Assembly (NCBI GenBank): GCA_029688905.1
Contig: JARULB010000004.1
Location: 124,001-188,000, forward strand
Reading direction: 5' to 3'
DNA length: 64,000 bases
From: Balneolales bacterium ANBcel1
Lineage (GTDB): Bacteria; Bacteroidota; Rhodothermia; Balneolales; Natronogracilivirgulaceae
Shown here piece after piece: positions 26,188 through 34,871 of this stretch. A program made the position numbers and the translations under genes. Within the stretch, counting starts at the first letter, position 1, and every line of letters starts with the position of its first letter. The notes beneath the pieces are model-generated. The model searched no databases. It was not told the origin of the DNA and was given only the letters and a program-made list of their open reading frames with translations.

Positions 26188-26511
26188 TCACGGCTCCCAG
26201 AAATGGCGTTCCATGTCCACACACCCGTGCTCATCAAACGCAACACCTTCGGCCCTGAGCATCTGTTCCATGACATCTCCGCCAAACCAGCTCTTGCCGG
26301 TCAGTGCCCCGGTACGATTCACCACCCGGTGGCAGGGGAGCATGCCATGGCCGTTGCTCAATGTTTTGTTCAGCGCCCAGCCGACCAGCCGGGCACTCCC
26401 CCCGGTTCCGAGATGGCGCGCTATGGCGCCGTAGGTGGTCACGCGGCCCTCCGGAATTCGGGCGACTACCTCGTATACCCGATCATAAAAATCTTTGCCG
26501 GATTTATTCAT
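26188..26511 (-). CDS. MGMT-family protein (O6-alkylguanine-DNA alkyltransferase-like) with active-site Cys
   Basis: 107 residues, covering only the C-terminal DNA-binding domain of alkylguanine alkyltransferases. 'IPEGRVTTYGAIARHLG' holds the helix-turn-helix and 'GMLPCHRVVNRTGALTG' has the methyl-acceptor cysteine C60. Alkyltransferase-like (ATL) proteins of the same length usually have Trp or Ala at that position, so this one may be catalytic or a lesion sensor that kept the Cys. It lies on the minus strand between queE and a DUF2520 gene, 65 bp after the latter's stop, with no other repair gene near. Confidence 0.85.
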   Translation of the reverse strand: MNKSGKDFYDRVYEVVARIPEGRVTTYGAIARHLGTGGSARLVGWALNKTLSNGHGMLPCHRVVNRTGALTGKSWFGGDVMEQMLRAEGVAFDEHGCVDMERHFWEP

Positions 26512-26576
26512 CGTGAATTATCACTTGTGATTTTAAACTGTGCCGATGGCAGTACCGGGCACCTCTATGCCCCGGA

Positions 26577-27473
26577 CTACTCTTCCGAAAACAGCAGTTC
26601 CAGCTGCCGGTCGGCGTCGGGGTCCCTGCCGGATCTCTTTCGGGCCAGTTCCAGGGTGGCGCGCCCCAGATTACGGTAAATCGTATTCCATTCCGGCAGA
26701 GCTTCCAGCAGCTTCAGATGTCTTTCCACGGAACCGAAATCACCGCGAACCACCGGTCCGGTCAGCACCTCTTCAGGCGGATGTGCCAGCAGCGCCTCCA
26801 CGGTTTGCCGTACCATCGGGCCGAACAGTTCACGACTCCGCACTTCCACACCGTTCTCATCCAGAATGGTACGGGTGCCTGAAAAAAGCGTCGCGTAGTA
26901 GTTGCATACCATCACCGCTGCAAGGTGGATCGCGGTTTTCTGCCGGAAGTCAACAATGAGAGGCCGCGCTCCCAGAACCCGGACAATCTGCTTCAGATCC
27001 AGGCAAAGGCCGGAGTCGCCCTGAAGGGTCACAAAACACTGGTCGAACGCCTTGTGCCGGTTTAGACCGTTGAAGGTCTGGACCGGATGGAAGGCAGCCG
27101 TTTTCGCCCCGCGATCGGCCAGAGGCTTCAGGACTTCGGACGGTGTGGCGCCGGAGGTATGAACCCAGGCGGTGCCTTCCAGACTGCCGAGCTGATCCGC
27201 TGCCTGCTCGGCCACCGCCGCTATCCGGTCATCCGGAACAGCAATGAAAACGAGGTCACCCAGCTCGTCCCTTTGCCTGGGGAATGCTCCATATACACCT
27301 ACATCCGTCTCGGTGACAAGTTTTCGGAGAGGCTCCTCCGACCTGTTAAACAGGCTGTGCACACGATAATTTTTATTGAGCAGGCTTACGGCAAGCGCGG
27401 ATCCCAGGCGACCGGTGCCGATTACGGAAAAACCATGTGGAAACTTCTGTTTGCTGGATTCATGGGGAGTCAT
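26577..27473 (-). CDS. Rossmann-like + DUF2520 protein
   Basis: 298 residues. The N-terminal NAD(P)-binding domain has 'FSVIGTGRLGSALAVSLL' and the acidic/serine turn 'LFNRSEEPL'. It resembles ketopantoate and pyrroline-5-carboxylate reductases. 'AWVHTSGATPSEVL' and 'AAFHPVQTF' are marks of the DUF2520 family, whose C-terminal helical domain runs from about 150 to the end. The substrate is unknown; in related genomes such genes often sit near pantothenate genes, which are absent here. A phosphopantetheinyl transferase gene lies 171 bp upstream on the same strand. Confidence 0.82.
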   Translation of the reverse strand: MTPHESSKQKFPHGFSVIGTGRLGSALAVSLLNKNYRVHSLFNRSEEPLRKLVTETDVGVYGAFPRQRDELGDLVFIAVPDDRIAAVAEQAADQLGSLEGTAWVHTSGATPSEVLKPLADRGAKTAAFHPVQTFNGLNRHKAFDQCFVTLQGDSGLCLDLKQIVRVLGARPLIVDFRQKTAIHLAAVMVCNYYATLFSGTRTILDENGVEVRSRELFGPMVRQTVEALLAHPPEEVLTGPVVRGDFGSVERHLKLLEALPEWNTIYRNLGRATLELARKRSGRDPDADRQLELLFSEE

Positions 27474-27644
27474 GGGTACACCGGTTTGGATTCAGTTCAT
27501 AATAATTGCAATCCTGTGCAAATAGCGCCTGACGACCATGGGAAAGCCGATTTGGAGATACCTGCAACGTGAATATATCTGCAGCCGCAGCCGGTTGTAC
27601 GGGCTGGTGCAGACTGCAAAAGCGTCTGCCGGGGGCGATACGGA

Positions 27645-28277
27645 TCAGTCCTGCTCCCGGTAAGCCAGCGCCACCCAATGATTCCTGAACGGAAACGAGG
27701 ACACCGTGAGCTTTTGAGACTCCAGTTCAGCCGAAAAACGGTATTGGTCCAGTTCCTCAAGTTTAATTTTATTCATGGCAAGGCGCAAACCGGTTCCGAG
27801 ATATTTCAGGACCGCTTCCTTGACGGTCCAAAGCCGGATTCCACATAGATCCTCCGAAATCATGGAGTGATCGTCCGGATGTACAATGCGCTTTCGAAGT
27901 GAGGGATGAAGCGGTCGCTCACACTGCTCCACATCGATACCGGCATCCCCACCGATGTAAAGTGCGCATACCAGCAACGATTTGCAGTGGGATATGCCGA
28001 TGCCCACCTCTCGTCCCTCAAGAATTCCGTAAGGTTTGCCGCCAGGTCGCTTTTTGAGCTCAAAGGTCGTCGGGTCAAACCCCTCGAGCATTAGGAGTCT
28101 GTCCAGCGAGGACCTGACCATCTCCCTGGTCTTCATTTTAACGGATGAAGCGGACGCATTTCCGGTCTGAAGGGATGCTGACGAAGCATCCGTGTCACTC
28201 CCCGGGCGAACCGCAGCAATAACGGAGCATCCTGATGGAAATCCAACCGGCGCATATGTATTCAAAATCCATTCCAA
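27645..28277 (-). CDS. 4'-phosphopantetheinyl transferase (Sfp-type)
   Basis: About 210 residues. It transfers phosphopantetheine from CoA to a carrier-protein serine. The motifs are 'GKPYGILEGREVGIGISHCKSLLVCAL', 'AGIDVEQCERPL' with the metal-binding D/E, and 'RLWTVKEAVLKYLGTGL' with the WxxKEA signature. The length fits the Sfp/Gsp group rather than the short AcpS. The furthest start in frame is TTG at 28277; the first ATG is 47 codons in and would cut the N-terminal part, so a non-ATG start is likely. The partner carrier protein is not in the window. Confidence 0.88.
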   Translation of the reverse strand: MEWILNTYAPVGFPSGCSVIAAVRPGSDTDASSASLQTGNASASSVKMKTREMVRSSLDRLLMLEGFDPTTFELKKRPGGKPYGILEGREVGIGISHCKSLLVCALYIGGDAGIDVEQCERPLHPSLRKRIVHPDDHSMISEDLCGIRLWTVKEAVLKYLGTGLRLAMNKIKLEELDQYRFSAELESQKLTVSSFPFRNHWVALAYREQD

Positions 28278-28714
28278 GGCGCACCTCTCACGGCGTCAGG
28301 CCGCGTAATTAAAACATCACTATCCCCGGGTCAAATATACGAACAAGCCCGGCTTTTTATCATCATCCAAAATCACACATCTGTTCGTCCACCGACAAAC
28401 GCTGCAGAGCCGGCAATTGGTATCGGAAGATGTAATGTCTCAGAGAGATTCTTTCCGGAAGAAACAGGTTCGAACAGATCGGAAAACGTGAGTCTTCATT
28501 GTCTGCAACGGCCCCGTTTGCGGGAGGAACATCTTTGGAATAAAACCCGTATTTTAGGCTCCGAATTATGGGCACGACTGCACGACTGCACGACTGCACG
28601 ACTGCACGACTGCACGACTGCACGACTGCACGACTGCACGACTGCACGACTGCACGACTGCCGCCCTGATGCGTGAAGCAAACCGATCACCGTATATAAC
28701 GAACAGCAAGTTCC
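28278..28714. other. 437-bp divergent region between phosphopantetheinyl transferase and lysS genes
   Basis: Apart from the 88-bp octamer array at 28573-28660 there is a possible -10 element TATATA at 28693-28698, 16 bp before the lysS ATG, without a good -35. A minus-strand frame across part of the region is only the translated repeat (period of 8 residues) plus unrelated sequence. I see no RNA gene. Confidence 0.6.
28573..28660. repeat. Octanucleotide tandem repeat, 11 perfect copies of CACGACTG
   Basis: Eleven uninterrupted identical 8-bp units fill 88 bp, ending 54 bp before the lysS start codon. Such perfect arrays change length by slippage during replication. It is too short-period and spacer-free to be CRISPR. 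Its place in the divergent region between a phosphopantetheinyl transferase gene and lysS means copy number could alter promoter spacing or leader length. Confidence 0.97.
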
Positions 28715-30238
28715 ATGACCGAAGCCGAACTGAGCCTGACCGAGCAGGCGCGTTTCCGACGCGAAAAACTGGATGAAATCCGCAAACTGGGTTTCGACCC
28801 CTATCCGCATGATTTCACCACAAATTCCCATGCCGCCCAAATCCGGGAGAACCCCGGGCTGCTGGAAGGCGAGGAGGCCGAGCGAACCCGGGTTACCATC
28901 GCCGGGCGCGTAATGACCCGCCGCATCATGGGCAAGGCCGCTTTTTTCAATCTTCAGGATCAGTCCGGGACCATACAGGTTTATATCCGCCGGGATGATG
29001 TCGGCACCGATGTCTACAACACACTCTTCAAGAAACTCATCGACCTGGGTGACATTGTCGGGGTTTCCGGTTTTGTATTCAAAACACGCACCGGCGAAAT
29101 CACCGTACACGCCGAAACGTTTCAACTGTTGACCAAAACGCTTCGGCCGCTCCCCGTCGCAAAGGAGGTCGAAGACGATGAGGGCAACAAGGTCACCTAC
29201 GACGCCTTTTCCGACAAGGAGCACCGCTACCGGCAACGCTACCTGGACCTGATCGTCAACCCGGAAGTGCGGGAGGTTTTCGCCATGCGCACCCGCATGA
29301 TCCAGACCATGCGCGACTATATGAACGCCATGGGATATCTGGAAGTCGAGACCCCCATCCTCCAGCCGATCTACGGCGGCGCGGCCGCACGTCCCTTCGA
29401 AACGCACCACAACGCGCTGGACATGAAGCTCTACCTGCGCATCGCCAACGAACTCTACCTCAAGCGGCTGATCATCGGCGGGTACGACGGCGTATACGAG
29501 TTTGCCAAGGACTTCCGCAACGAAGGCATGAGCCGCTTTCACAACCCGGAGTTCACCCAGGTGGAGCTGTACGTCGCCTACAAGGACTACGAGTGGATGA
29601 TGGGCTTCGTGGAGAAAATGGTCGAGCACGTGGTCAAAACCCTGCACGGAACCACCAAAATTACTGTCGGTGATAACGAGATCGATTTCAAAACCCCCTG
29701 GCGCCGAATCCCTATGCTCGAAGCCATAGCCGAAGAGACCGGCAAGGACCTTTCCGGTATGGATGAGGATGAGATCCGAAAAACCGCCAGGGAACTGCGG
29801 GTTCCGGTGGATGAATCCATGGGCAAGGGCAAGCTGATCGACGAAATCTTCGGCGAAAAAGTGGAGCACAAACTGATCCAGCCTACCTTTATCACCGACT
29901 ATCCGATTGAAATGAGTCCGCTTGCCAAAAAACATCGCACCAAGGAGGGCCTGGTCGAGCGCTTCGAGCTGATGTGCAACGGCAAGGAGCTCTGCAATGC
30001 GTTCACCGAACTCAACGACCCGGTCGACCAACGCCAGCGGCTGGAAGAACAGGCAAAATTGCGCTCTGCCGGCGATGACGAGGCGATGGTCGTGGATGAG
30101 GACTTCCTCAAGGCCCTTGAATACGGCATGCCCCCGACCGCCGGACTCGGTATCGGCATCGACCGGCTTGCCATGATTCTGACCAACCAGGATTCCATCC
30201 GCGATGTGCTCTTTTTCCCCCATATGAGACCCGAATAA
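28715..30238 (+). CDS. lysS: Lysyl-tRNA synthetase, class II
   Basis: A 507-residue enzyme that charges tRNA-Lys. An N-terminal OB-fold anticodon-binding domain (about 55-160, '[27 protein letters not shown]') is followed by the class II catalytic core. Motif 1 is around '[14 protein letters not shown]'-like sequence, and the core includes '[24 protein letters not shown]' (motif 2) and '[20 protein letters not shown]' (motif 3). The C-terminus '[11 protein letters not shown]' is typical. It is complete with no unusual insertion. The upstream octamer array may affect its expression. An ABC-type permease gene follows after 76 bp. Confidence 0.96.
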   Translation: MTEAELSLTEQARFRREKLDEIRKLGFDPYPHDFTTNSHAAQIRENPGLLEGEEAERTRVTIAGRVMTRRIMGKAAFFNLQDQSGTIQVYIRRDDVGTDVYNTLFKKLIDLGDIVGVSGFVFKTRTGEITVHAETFQLLTKTLRPLPVAKEVEDDEGNKVTYDAFSDKEHRYRQRYLDLIVNPEVREVFAMRTRMIQTMRDYMNAMGYLEVETPILQPIYGGAAARPFETHHNALDMKLYLRIANELYLKRLIIGGYDGVYEFAKDFRNEGMSRFHNPEFTQVELYVAYKDYEWMMGFVEKMVEHVVKTLHGTTKITVGDNEIDFKTPWRRIPMLEAIAEETGKDLSGMDEDEIRKTARELRVPVDESMGKGKLIDEIFGEKVEHKLIQPTFITDYPIEMSPLAKKHRTKEGLVERFELMCNGKELCNAFTELNDPVDQRQRLEEQAKLRSAGDDEAMVVDEDFLKALEYGMPPTAGLGIGIDRLAMILTNQDSIRDVLFFPHMRPE

Positions 30239-30314
30239 TCGAATCGCCGCGAAATACGTTGTCAATCAGCATGCCGTCCTCCAACCAGGATTTTCTCATA
30301 CGAGTAACAGCAAC

Positions 30315-31541
30315 ATGAACTTCAAGTGGTTCCTCGCTTACCGGTATTTTCGCGGCCGCACGACGGGCAGCACCTTCCTCTCCTTCATCAAGATCATGGC
30401 GGTTGCCGGCGTGGCCATAGGCGCGGCCGGACTCCTCATCGCCCTCTCCATCGTTCACGGATTTAAATCGGTGATTCAGGAGAAAATTCTCGGCTACGGA
30501 ACCCATATATCGGTGATGACCTTCAGCGAAGACCCCCTGTTCCGCAGCGATACGCTCACCGTGTTTCTGGAAAATCTGCCGGATATCACCGGAGCGCAAG
30601 CGGTTGTCCAGTCACAGGGCATGGTGCAGACCCGCGACCATGTCGAGGGTTCCTTCATTAAAGGGGTGGATTCCGACGGCGACCTTTCCAACATCCGCGA
30701 ATATATCCGCGACGGCACCTACTTCCTGGGGCGAAACGAAGACGGGCTGCCCGGCGCGGTGATCGGAGCCCGTCTGGCCAGAAACCTGAATGCATCGCCC
30801 GGAAGCGTAATCACCGCCTACGCCATCCAGGGCATGCCGACTCCGCTTAATCTGCCGCAGATTCGCCAGTTTCACGTATCCGGCATCTATCATACCGGCA
30901 TCGATCAATTCGACGATGTGCTGATGCTCGTTGACCGCGAATACGCCCGCGAGCTTTTCGGCCTCCCCCACCCCAAGGCCACACAGGTGGAGCTGCGCGT
31001 GAGCGACATCGACCGCATCCACGAGATACAATCAGGAGTTGATGCGCACCTGGCGTTTCCCTACTTCTCCGAGTCCATCTATCAGCGATATCGCAGCATC
31101 TTTGCCTGGATTAACCTGCAGGAGCAGACCATTCCGTTTGTTATCGCCGTAATGATCATCGTGGCGGCGTTCAACCTGATCGGCACGGTCCTTATCATGG
31201 TACTGGAACGCACCCGCGACATCGGGATACTCAAAACCATGGGCGCCGACGATAAAAGCGTGCGCTCCATCTTCCTGATTGAAGGACTGATTGTCGGCAT
31301 GGCGGGGCTGGCCATCGGAATACTGCTCTCTGTCGCTTTTTTCTATATCCAGGACACCTGGCAGATCATACCGCTGCCCGAAGAGAGCTACTACATGAGC
31401 TCCGCGCCGGTCGAACCACGCTGGTTTGACTTTATTCTGGTCAGTTCCGTAACTCTGATCCTCTGCGCGATGGCTTCCTGGCTTCCCGCCCGGGTGGCGG
31501 CACGGCTCAATCCGTTGTCGGTGATTTCATACGGAAGGTAG
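30315..31541 (+). CDS. LolC/LolE-type ABC transporter permease
   Basis: 408 residues. One N-terminal transmembrane helix, a large periplasmic MacB-like domain (about 50-260) and three C-terminal helices with the FtsX fold match LolC/E. 'FLAYRYFRGRTTGSTFLSFIKIMAVAGVAIGAAGLL' and 'TRDIGILKTMGADDKSVRSIFLIEGLIVG' are characteristic. These proteins lift lipoproteins out of the inner membrane with the ATPase LolD, which is not in this window. The window encodes at least two predicted lipoproteins that could be its cargo. It follows lysS on the same strand. Confidence 0.9.
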   Translation: MNFKWFLAYRYFRGRTTGSTFLSFIKIMAVAGVAIGAAGLLIALSIVHGFKSVIQEKILGYGTHISVMTFSEDPLFRSDTLTVFLENLPDITGAQAVVQSQGMVQTRDHVEGSFIKGVDSDGDLSNIREYIRDGTYFLGRNEDGLPGAVIGARLARNLNASPGSVITAYAIQGMPTPLNLPQIRQFHVSGIYHTGIDQFDDVLMLVDREYARELFGLPHPKATQVELRVSDIDRIHEIQSGVDAHLAFPYFSESIYQRYRSIFAWINLQEQTIPFVIAVMIIVAAFNLIGTVLIMVLERTRDIGILKTMGADDKSVRSIFLIEGLIVGMAGLAIGILLSVAFFYIQDTWQIIPLPEESYYMSSAPVEPRWFDFILVSSVTLILCAMASWLPARVAARLNPLSVISYGR

Positions 31542-31577
31542 GCGCAACCGCCAACCCGCCAACCGCTGTTATTACTT

Positions 31578-32693
31578 TCACTGCCAGACGCTTTCGACCG
31601 GTTTCCAGTCCAGGTCAAATGCCCCCGCCACATCCTTGTGGGTAATTTCGCCGAAGGCGACGTTCAGACCGGGAACAAGGTCGGGGTTCTCTTTCAGGGC
31701 ATCTTTCCACCCTTTGTCGGCGATCTGCAGAGCGTAAGGCATGGTGGCGTTGGTCAGGCCAACCGTTGAGGTATACGGTACGGCGCCCGGCATATTGGCT
31801 ACGCAATAGTGGATCACATCATCCACAACATACACCGGATCGTCGTGGGTGGTCGGCCTGGCGGTCTCCATACTGCCGCCCTGGTCTATGGCCACATCCA
31901 CCAGAACCGAGCCCGGACGCAAGTCACGGAGCATATCCCGGGTTATGAGCCTGGGGGCCTTGGCTCCGGGAATAAGCACGCCGCCGATAATCAGATCCAG
32001 GGAAGGCAGCATATCCCGGATATTGGATTCCGAAGAGTAGAGGGTGGTCACATTGCGCGGCATGATGTCATCCAGATAGCGCAGGCGCGGCAGACTGATG
32101 TCCATGATCGTCACATTGGCCCCCATTCCGGCAGCCATTTTGGCCGCGTTGACCCCCACGATGCCGCCACCCAGCACCAGCACGCTGCCGGGCCGTACAC
32201 CGGGAATCCCGCTCAGGAGCACACCCCGCCCGCCCTGGGCTTTCTCCAGATATTTGGCGCCCTGCTGAACGGACATCCTGCCGGCCACTTCACTCATAGG
32301 GATAAGCAGCGGCAGCGACCGGTCGGGACGCTCAACCGTTTCGTAGGCAATGGCCAGACATCCCGAGTCCATCACCGCGCGGGTCAGTTCCTCGCTTGCG
32401 GCAAAATGAAAAAAGGTAAAAATTATCTGACCCTCCCGCATCAGGGGATACTCCTGGCGGATAGGCTCCTTGACCTTCATAATCATCTCCGCCTCGGACC
32501 ATATCCGGCCGGCCCCCGTGATGATTTCCGCGCCCGCCTCCCGGTACCGCTCGTCCGGAAAACCGCTGCCCACGCCCGCTCCCTCTTCCACCAGCACGCG
32601 GTGGCCTCGGCGTTTGAGCATAACTACCCCCGACGGCAGCAGTGAAACCCGGTTTTCGTGTGATTTGATCTCTCTGGGGACCCCTATGATCAT
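31578..32693 (-). CDS. ald: Alanine dehydrogenase
   Basis: 371 residues from the ATG at 32693; the preceding TTG is also in frame. The enzyme interconverts alanine and pyruvate with NAD. The start 'MIIGVPREIKSHENRVSLLPSGV' is diagnostic. The Rossmann motif is 'VLVLGGGIVGVNAAKMAAGMG', and the C-terminal part has 'VDVAIDQGGSMETARPTTHDDPVYVVDDVIHYCVANMPGAVPYTST', the family's conserved block. The length is normal. It converges with the LolC/E-type gene and diverges from the Bat-like operon. There is no sign of a linked regulator. Confidence 0.96.
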   Translation of the reverse strand: MIIGVPREIKSHENRVSLLPSGVVMLKRRGHRVLVEEGAGVGSGFPDERYREAGAEIITGAGRIWSEAEMIMKVKEPIRQEYPLMREGQIIFTFFHFAASEELTRAVMDSGCLAIAYETVERPDRSLPLLIPMSEVAGRMSVQQGAKYLEKAQGGRGVLLSGIPGVRPGSVLVLGGGIVGVNAAKMAAGMGANVTIMDISLPRLRYLDDIMPRNVTTLYSSESNIRDMLPSLDLIIGGVLIPGAKAPRLITRDMLRDLRPGSVLVDVAIDQGGSMETARPTTHDDPVYVVDDVIHYCVANMPGAVPYTSTVGLTNATMPYALQIADKGWKDALKENPDLVPGLNVAFGEITHKDVAGAFDLDWKPVESVWQ

Positions 32694-32917
32694 CAATTGA
32701 CCTCTATATTGCTTTGGTTTTTAAAAAGCCGTTTCTGCAGGTTTTCATCACTGAACCGGCACCGAACCGCAAACGAAACAGGAACCGGCAGTACACTACG
32801 ACCGGTTTGGAAACAGGCGGCACACCACAAAGATGCGAAAAAAAGTAAAAAGTGCCGTACTGTTTTTTTGAAACAGGAATTGAAATACCGTCTCCGAACT
32901 CCGTATCATGTTCGATC

Positions 32918-33793
32918 ATGCTCTCAAAAGAACTGTTTAAAAAAATCCGGCACCTGGAAATACGTACCAGGGGACTTGTCAACGAAATGTTCGGCGGTGA
33001 GTATCAGTCGGCATTCAAGGGAAGGGGTATGACCTTTTCGGAGGTGCGCACCTATCAGTTCGGGGACGATGTGCGTCAAATTGACTGGAACGTCACCGCC
33101 CGAAGCCAGGAACCCTACATCAAGGTGTTTGAAGAGGAGCGTGAGCAAACCCTGATGCTCTGTGTGGATATCTCCCCGAGCGGGCAATTCGGCAGCGGGC
33201 GGCAGCGAAAACTCGATCTGGTCACCGAACTCTCCGCGATCCTTGCTTTCAGCGCCATCAAAAACAATGACAAGGTCGGGCTGCTCCTGTTTACCGACCG
33301 CATTGAGAAGGTCGTGCTGCCGCGCAAGGGCCGTGCGCACGTGCTGCGGCTGATCCAGGAGCTGCTCACCACCCGGCCGGCCGGCACGGGTACGAATATC
33401 GGCAATGCGGTGGCCTATCTCACCCGGATGCTTCGCCGCCGTTCGATATTCATACTGATCAGCGACTTTCAATCATCCGGATTCGAAAAAGAGCTCAGGA
33501 TCGCCAACCGCAAGCACGATTTTGTGAGTATATTGATTGATGATCCGCTGGAACGGGAGCTTCCCGACCTGGGCCTAATGCCTCTTCAGGATGCGGAAAC
33601 CGGGCGTTTTCAAATCATCGACACCTCCAGCCGGGAAGTCCGCAGCCAGTACGAACGACGGCGGCGGAACCGTATGGAGCGCCTGCAGAAACTCTTTTTG
33701 AAGCACCGGATCGACGCGATCACCCTTATGACCAACGAATCCTTTATTGAGCCGGTGATGTCGTTTTTCAAGCGGCGCATCCGCAGGCATTGA
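32918..33793 (+). CDS. DUF58 domain protein (Bat operon)
   Basis: 291 residues from the ATG at 32918; a frame extending 66 bases upstream reads unlike protein sequence. It is a soluble protein with the DUF58 signature 'EVRTYQFGDDVRQIDWNVTARSQEPYIKVFEEERE' (about 40-75), then a VWA-like fold ('TLMLCVDISPSGQFGSG', with a D-x-S-type metal site). DUF58 proteins usually work with a MoxR-type ATPase and membrane VWA proteins in envelope stress or complex assembly. Here it is followed by a BatD-like and a BatA-like gene, but no MoxR gene is present in the window. Confidence 0.93.
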   Translation: MLSKELFKKIRHLEIRTRGLVNEMFGGEYQSAFKGRGMTFSEVRTYQFGDDVRQIDWNVTARSQEPYIKVFEEEREQTLMLCVDISPSGQFGSGRQRKLDLVTELSAILAFSAIKNNDKVGLLLFTDRIEKVVLPRKGRAHVLRLIQELLTTRPAGTGTNIGNAVAYLTRMLRRRSIFILISDFQSSGFEKELRIANRKHDFVSILIDDPLERELPDLGLMPLQDAETGRFQIIDTSSREVRSQYERRRRNRMERLQKLFLKHRIDAITLMTNESFIEPVMSFFKRRIRRH

Positions 33794-33806
33794 GCTTTTT
33801 ATCGAC

Positions 33807-34871
33807 ATGTTTCCCCGCACAGATACTTTTATCGATCAGCGTCGCTTTCCGGTGGGGAACCGCACCCGCTTGATCATCCTATATTTGCTGATACCGTTGC
33901 TTCTGGCACTGCCTCTTCTGCCTGCGAGTGAAGCCCTCGCCCAGCAGGCCGTCCGTTCCATCGACCACGACACGCTCCGTACCGGCGACCTGTTTTCCTA
34001 CCATCTCCGGCTTGACGATGTTGAGGATTTTGATGAAGTGATCTATCCGGACAGCTCCGGGTTCGGCGAGGAGTTCATCATCCGGAATAAACGGGTTGAA
34101 CCGGTACCCGGCGGCGACAGCATCATCTACTCACTTCAGTTTTTCGGCGTGGACACGGACCGGGTTCCCGAGCTCTACGCAGGCCTGCGCGAAGGGGATG
34201 ACACCCTCTTTGTAGTGATCCCGGCCGTCTCGTTCGTCTACGAAAGCCGGGTCGATGACGAGGCTTCGGAGCTGCGGCCGATCAAGCCGATCTTCCCGTT
34301 TTTCCGGTCGCGGTGGCTGCTGATATTCTCCCTGCTTGCCCTGGCGGTTATTGCCGCACTGCTGGTGTACTACTTTCGGGAGCGCCTGTTCGGCAGAAAA
34401 AGCGCGCCCGCGAGCGTCACGAAGGCCGCGCCCGCCGAGCCTTTTCAAAATCCGCTGGACCGGCTCCGCAATGAGATCGACCGGGTCGGGGATACCTATC
34501 CGAATCCGTCCGCCCACCCGAAGTCCTATTACACGGAACTGGGGGATGCCTTCCGGACCTATTTCGAGGAAACCCACGACTTTCCCGCCATGGAATCCAC
34601 AACCCGCGAAGTCATCCGGACCCTTGAGAAAAAGTCTTCCGACGAGAAAGTGGTACAGCTCATTTCCGATATCCTGAAAGAAGCCGATCTGGTGAAATTC
34701 GCGCGCTTCCGGCCCAATGAATCGCAGTGCAATGACGTTATCCGGAAGGCGGAGCATCTTGCCGGCCGCATCGCCATCATTGACCGGCAAAGAATCGAGG
34801 CACTCCGCAAAGAGCACGAGTTGAAGCAACAACGGCAGCACGAAGTAGAAACCCGCTATGATCTGGGATAA
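33807..34871 (+). CDS. Bat-operon membrane protein, BatD/DUF4381-like
   Basis: 354 residues. A signal peptide or anchor (about 21-46) precedes a beta-rich periplasmic domain (about 47-165). A transmembrane helix follows (about 171-191, 'WLLIFSLLALAVIAALLVYYF'), then a cytoplasmic, largely helical domain (about 210-350). That domain resembles the DUF4381-type tail ('YTELGDAFRTYFEETHDFPAMESTTREV...'). The match to BatD is by context and layout, not strong sequence identity. It starts 13 bp after the DUF58 gene and overlaps the BatA gene by 14 bp, so all three are translated together. Confidence 0.72.
   Translation: MFPRTDTFIDQRRFPVGNRTRLIILYLLIPLLLALPLLPASEALAQQAVRSIDHDTLRTGDLFSYHLRLDDVEDFDEVIYPDSSGFGEEFIIRNKRVEPVPGGDSIIYSLQFFGVDTDRVPELYAGLREGDDTLFVVIPAVSFVYESRVDDEASELRPIKPIFPFFRSRWLLIFSLLALAVIAALLVYYFRERLFGRKSAPASVTKAAPAEPFQNPLDRLRNEIDRVGDTYPNPSAHPKSYYTELGDAFRTYFEETHDFPAMESTTREVIRTLEKKSSDEKVVQLISDILKEADLVKFARFRPNESQCNDVIRKAEHLAGRIAIIDRQRIEALRKEHELKQQRQHEVETRYDLG

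Noticed and set aside
26188-26511. ATL protein lacking the active cysteine
   Set aside because: The PCHRV motif with Cys is intact, so it was called only as MGMT family.
28363-28647. Small minus-strand gene through the octamer array
   Set aside because: It only translates the repeat into an 8-residue period and then continues as sequence without protein-like composition; there is no ribosome-binding site.
28573-28660. CRISPR array
   Set aside because: The 8-bp units are contiguous with no spacers and no cas genes are in the window.
28496-30265. 589-codon minus-strand frame opposite lysS
   Set aside because: It is a mirror frame of the well-conserved lysS gene and has no recognisable domain.
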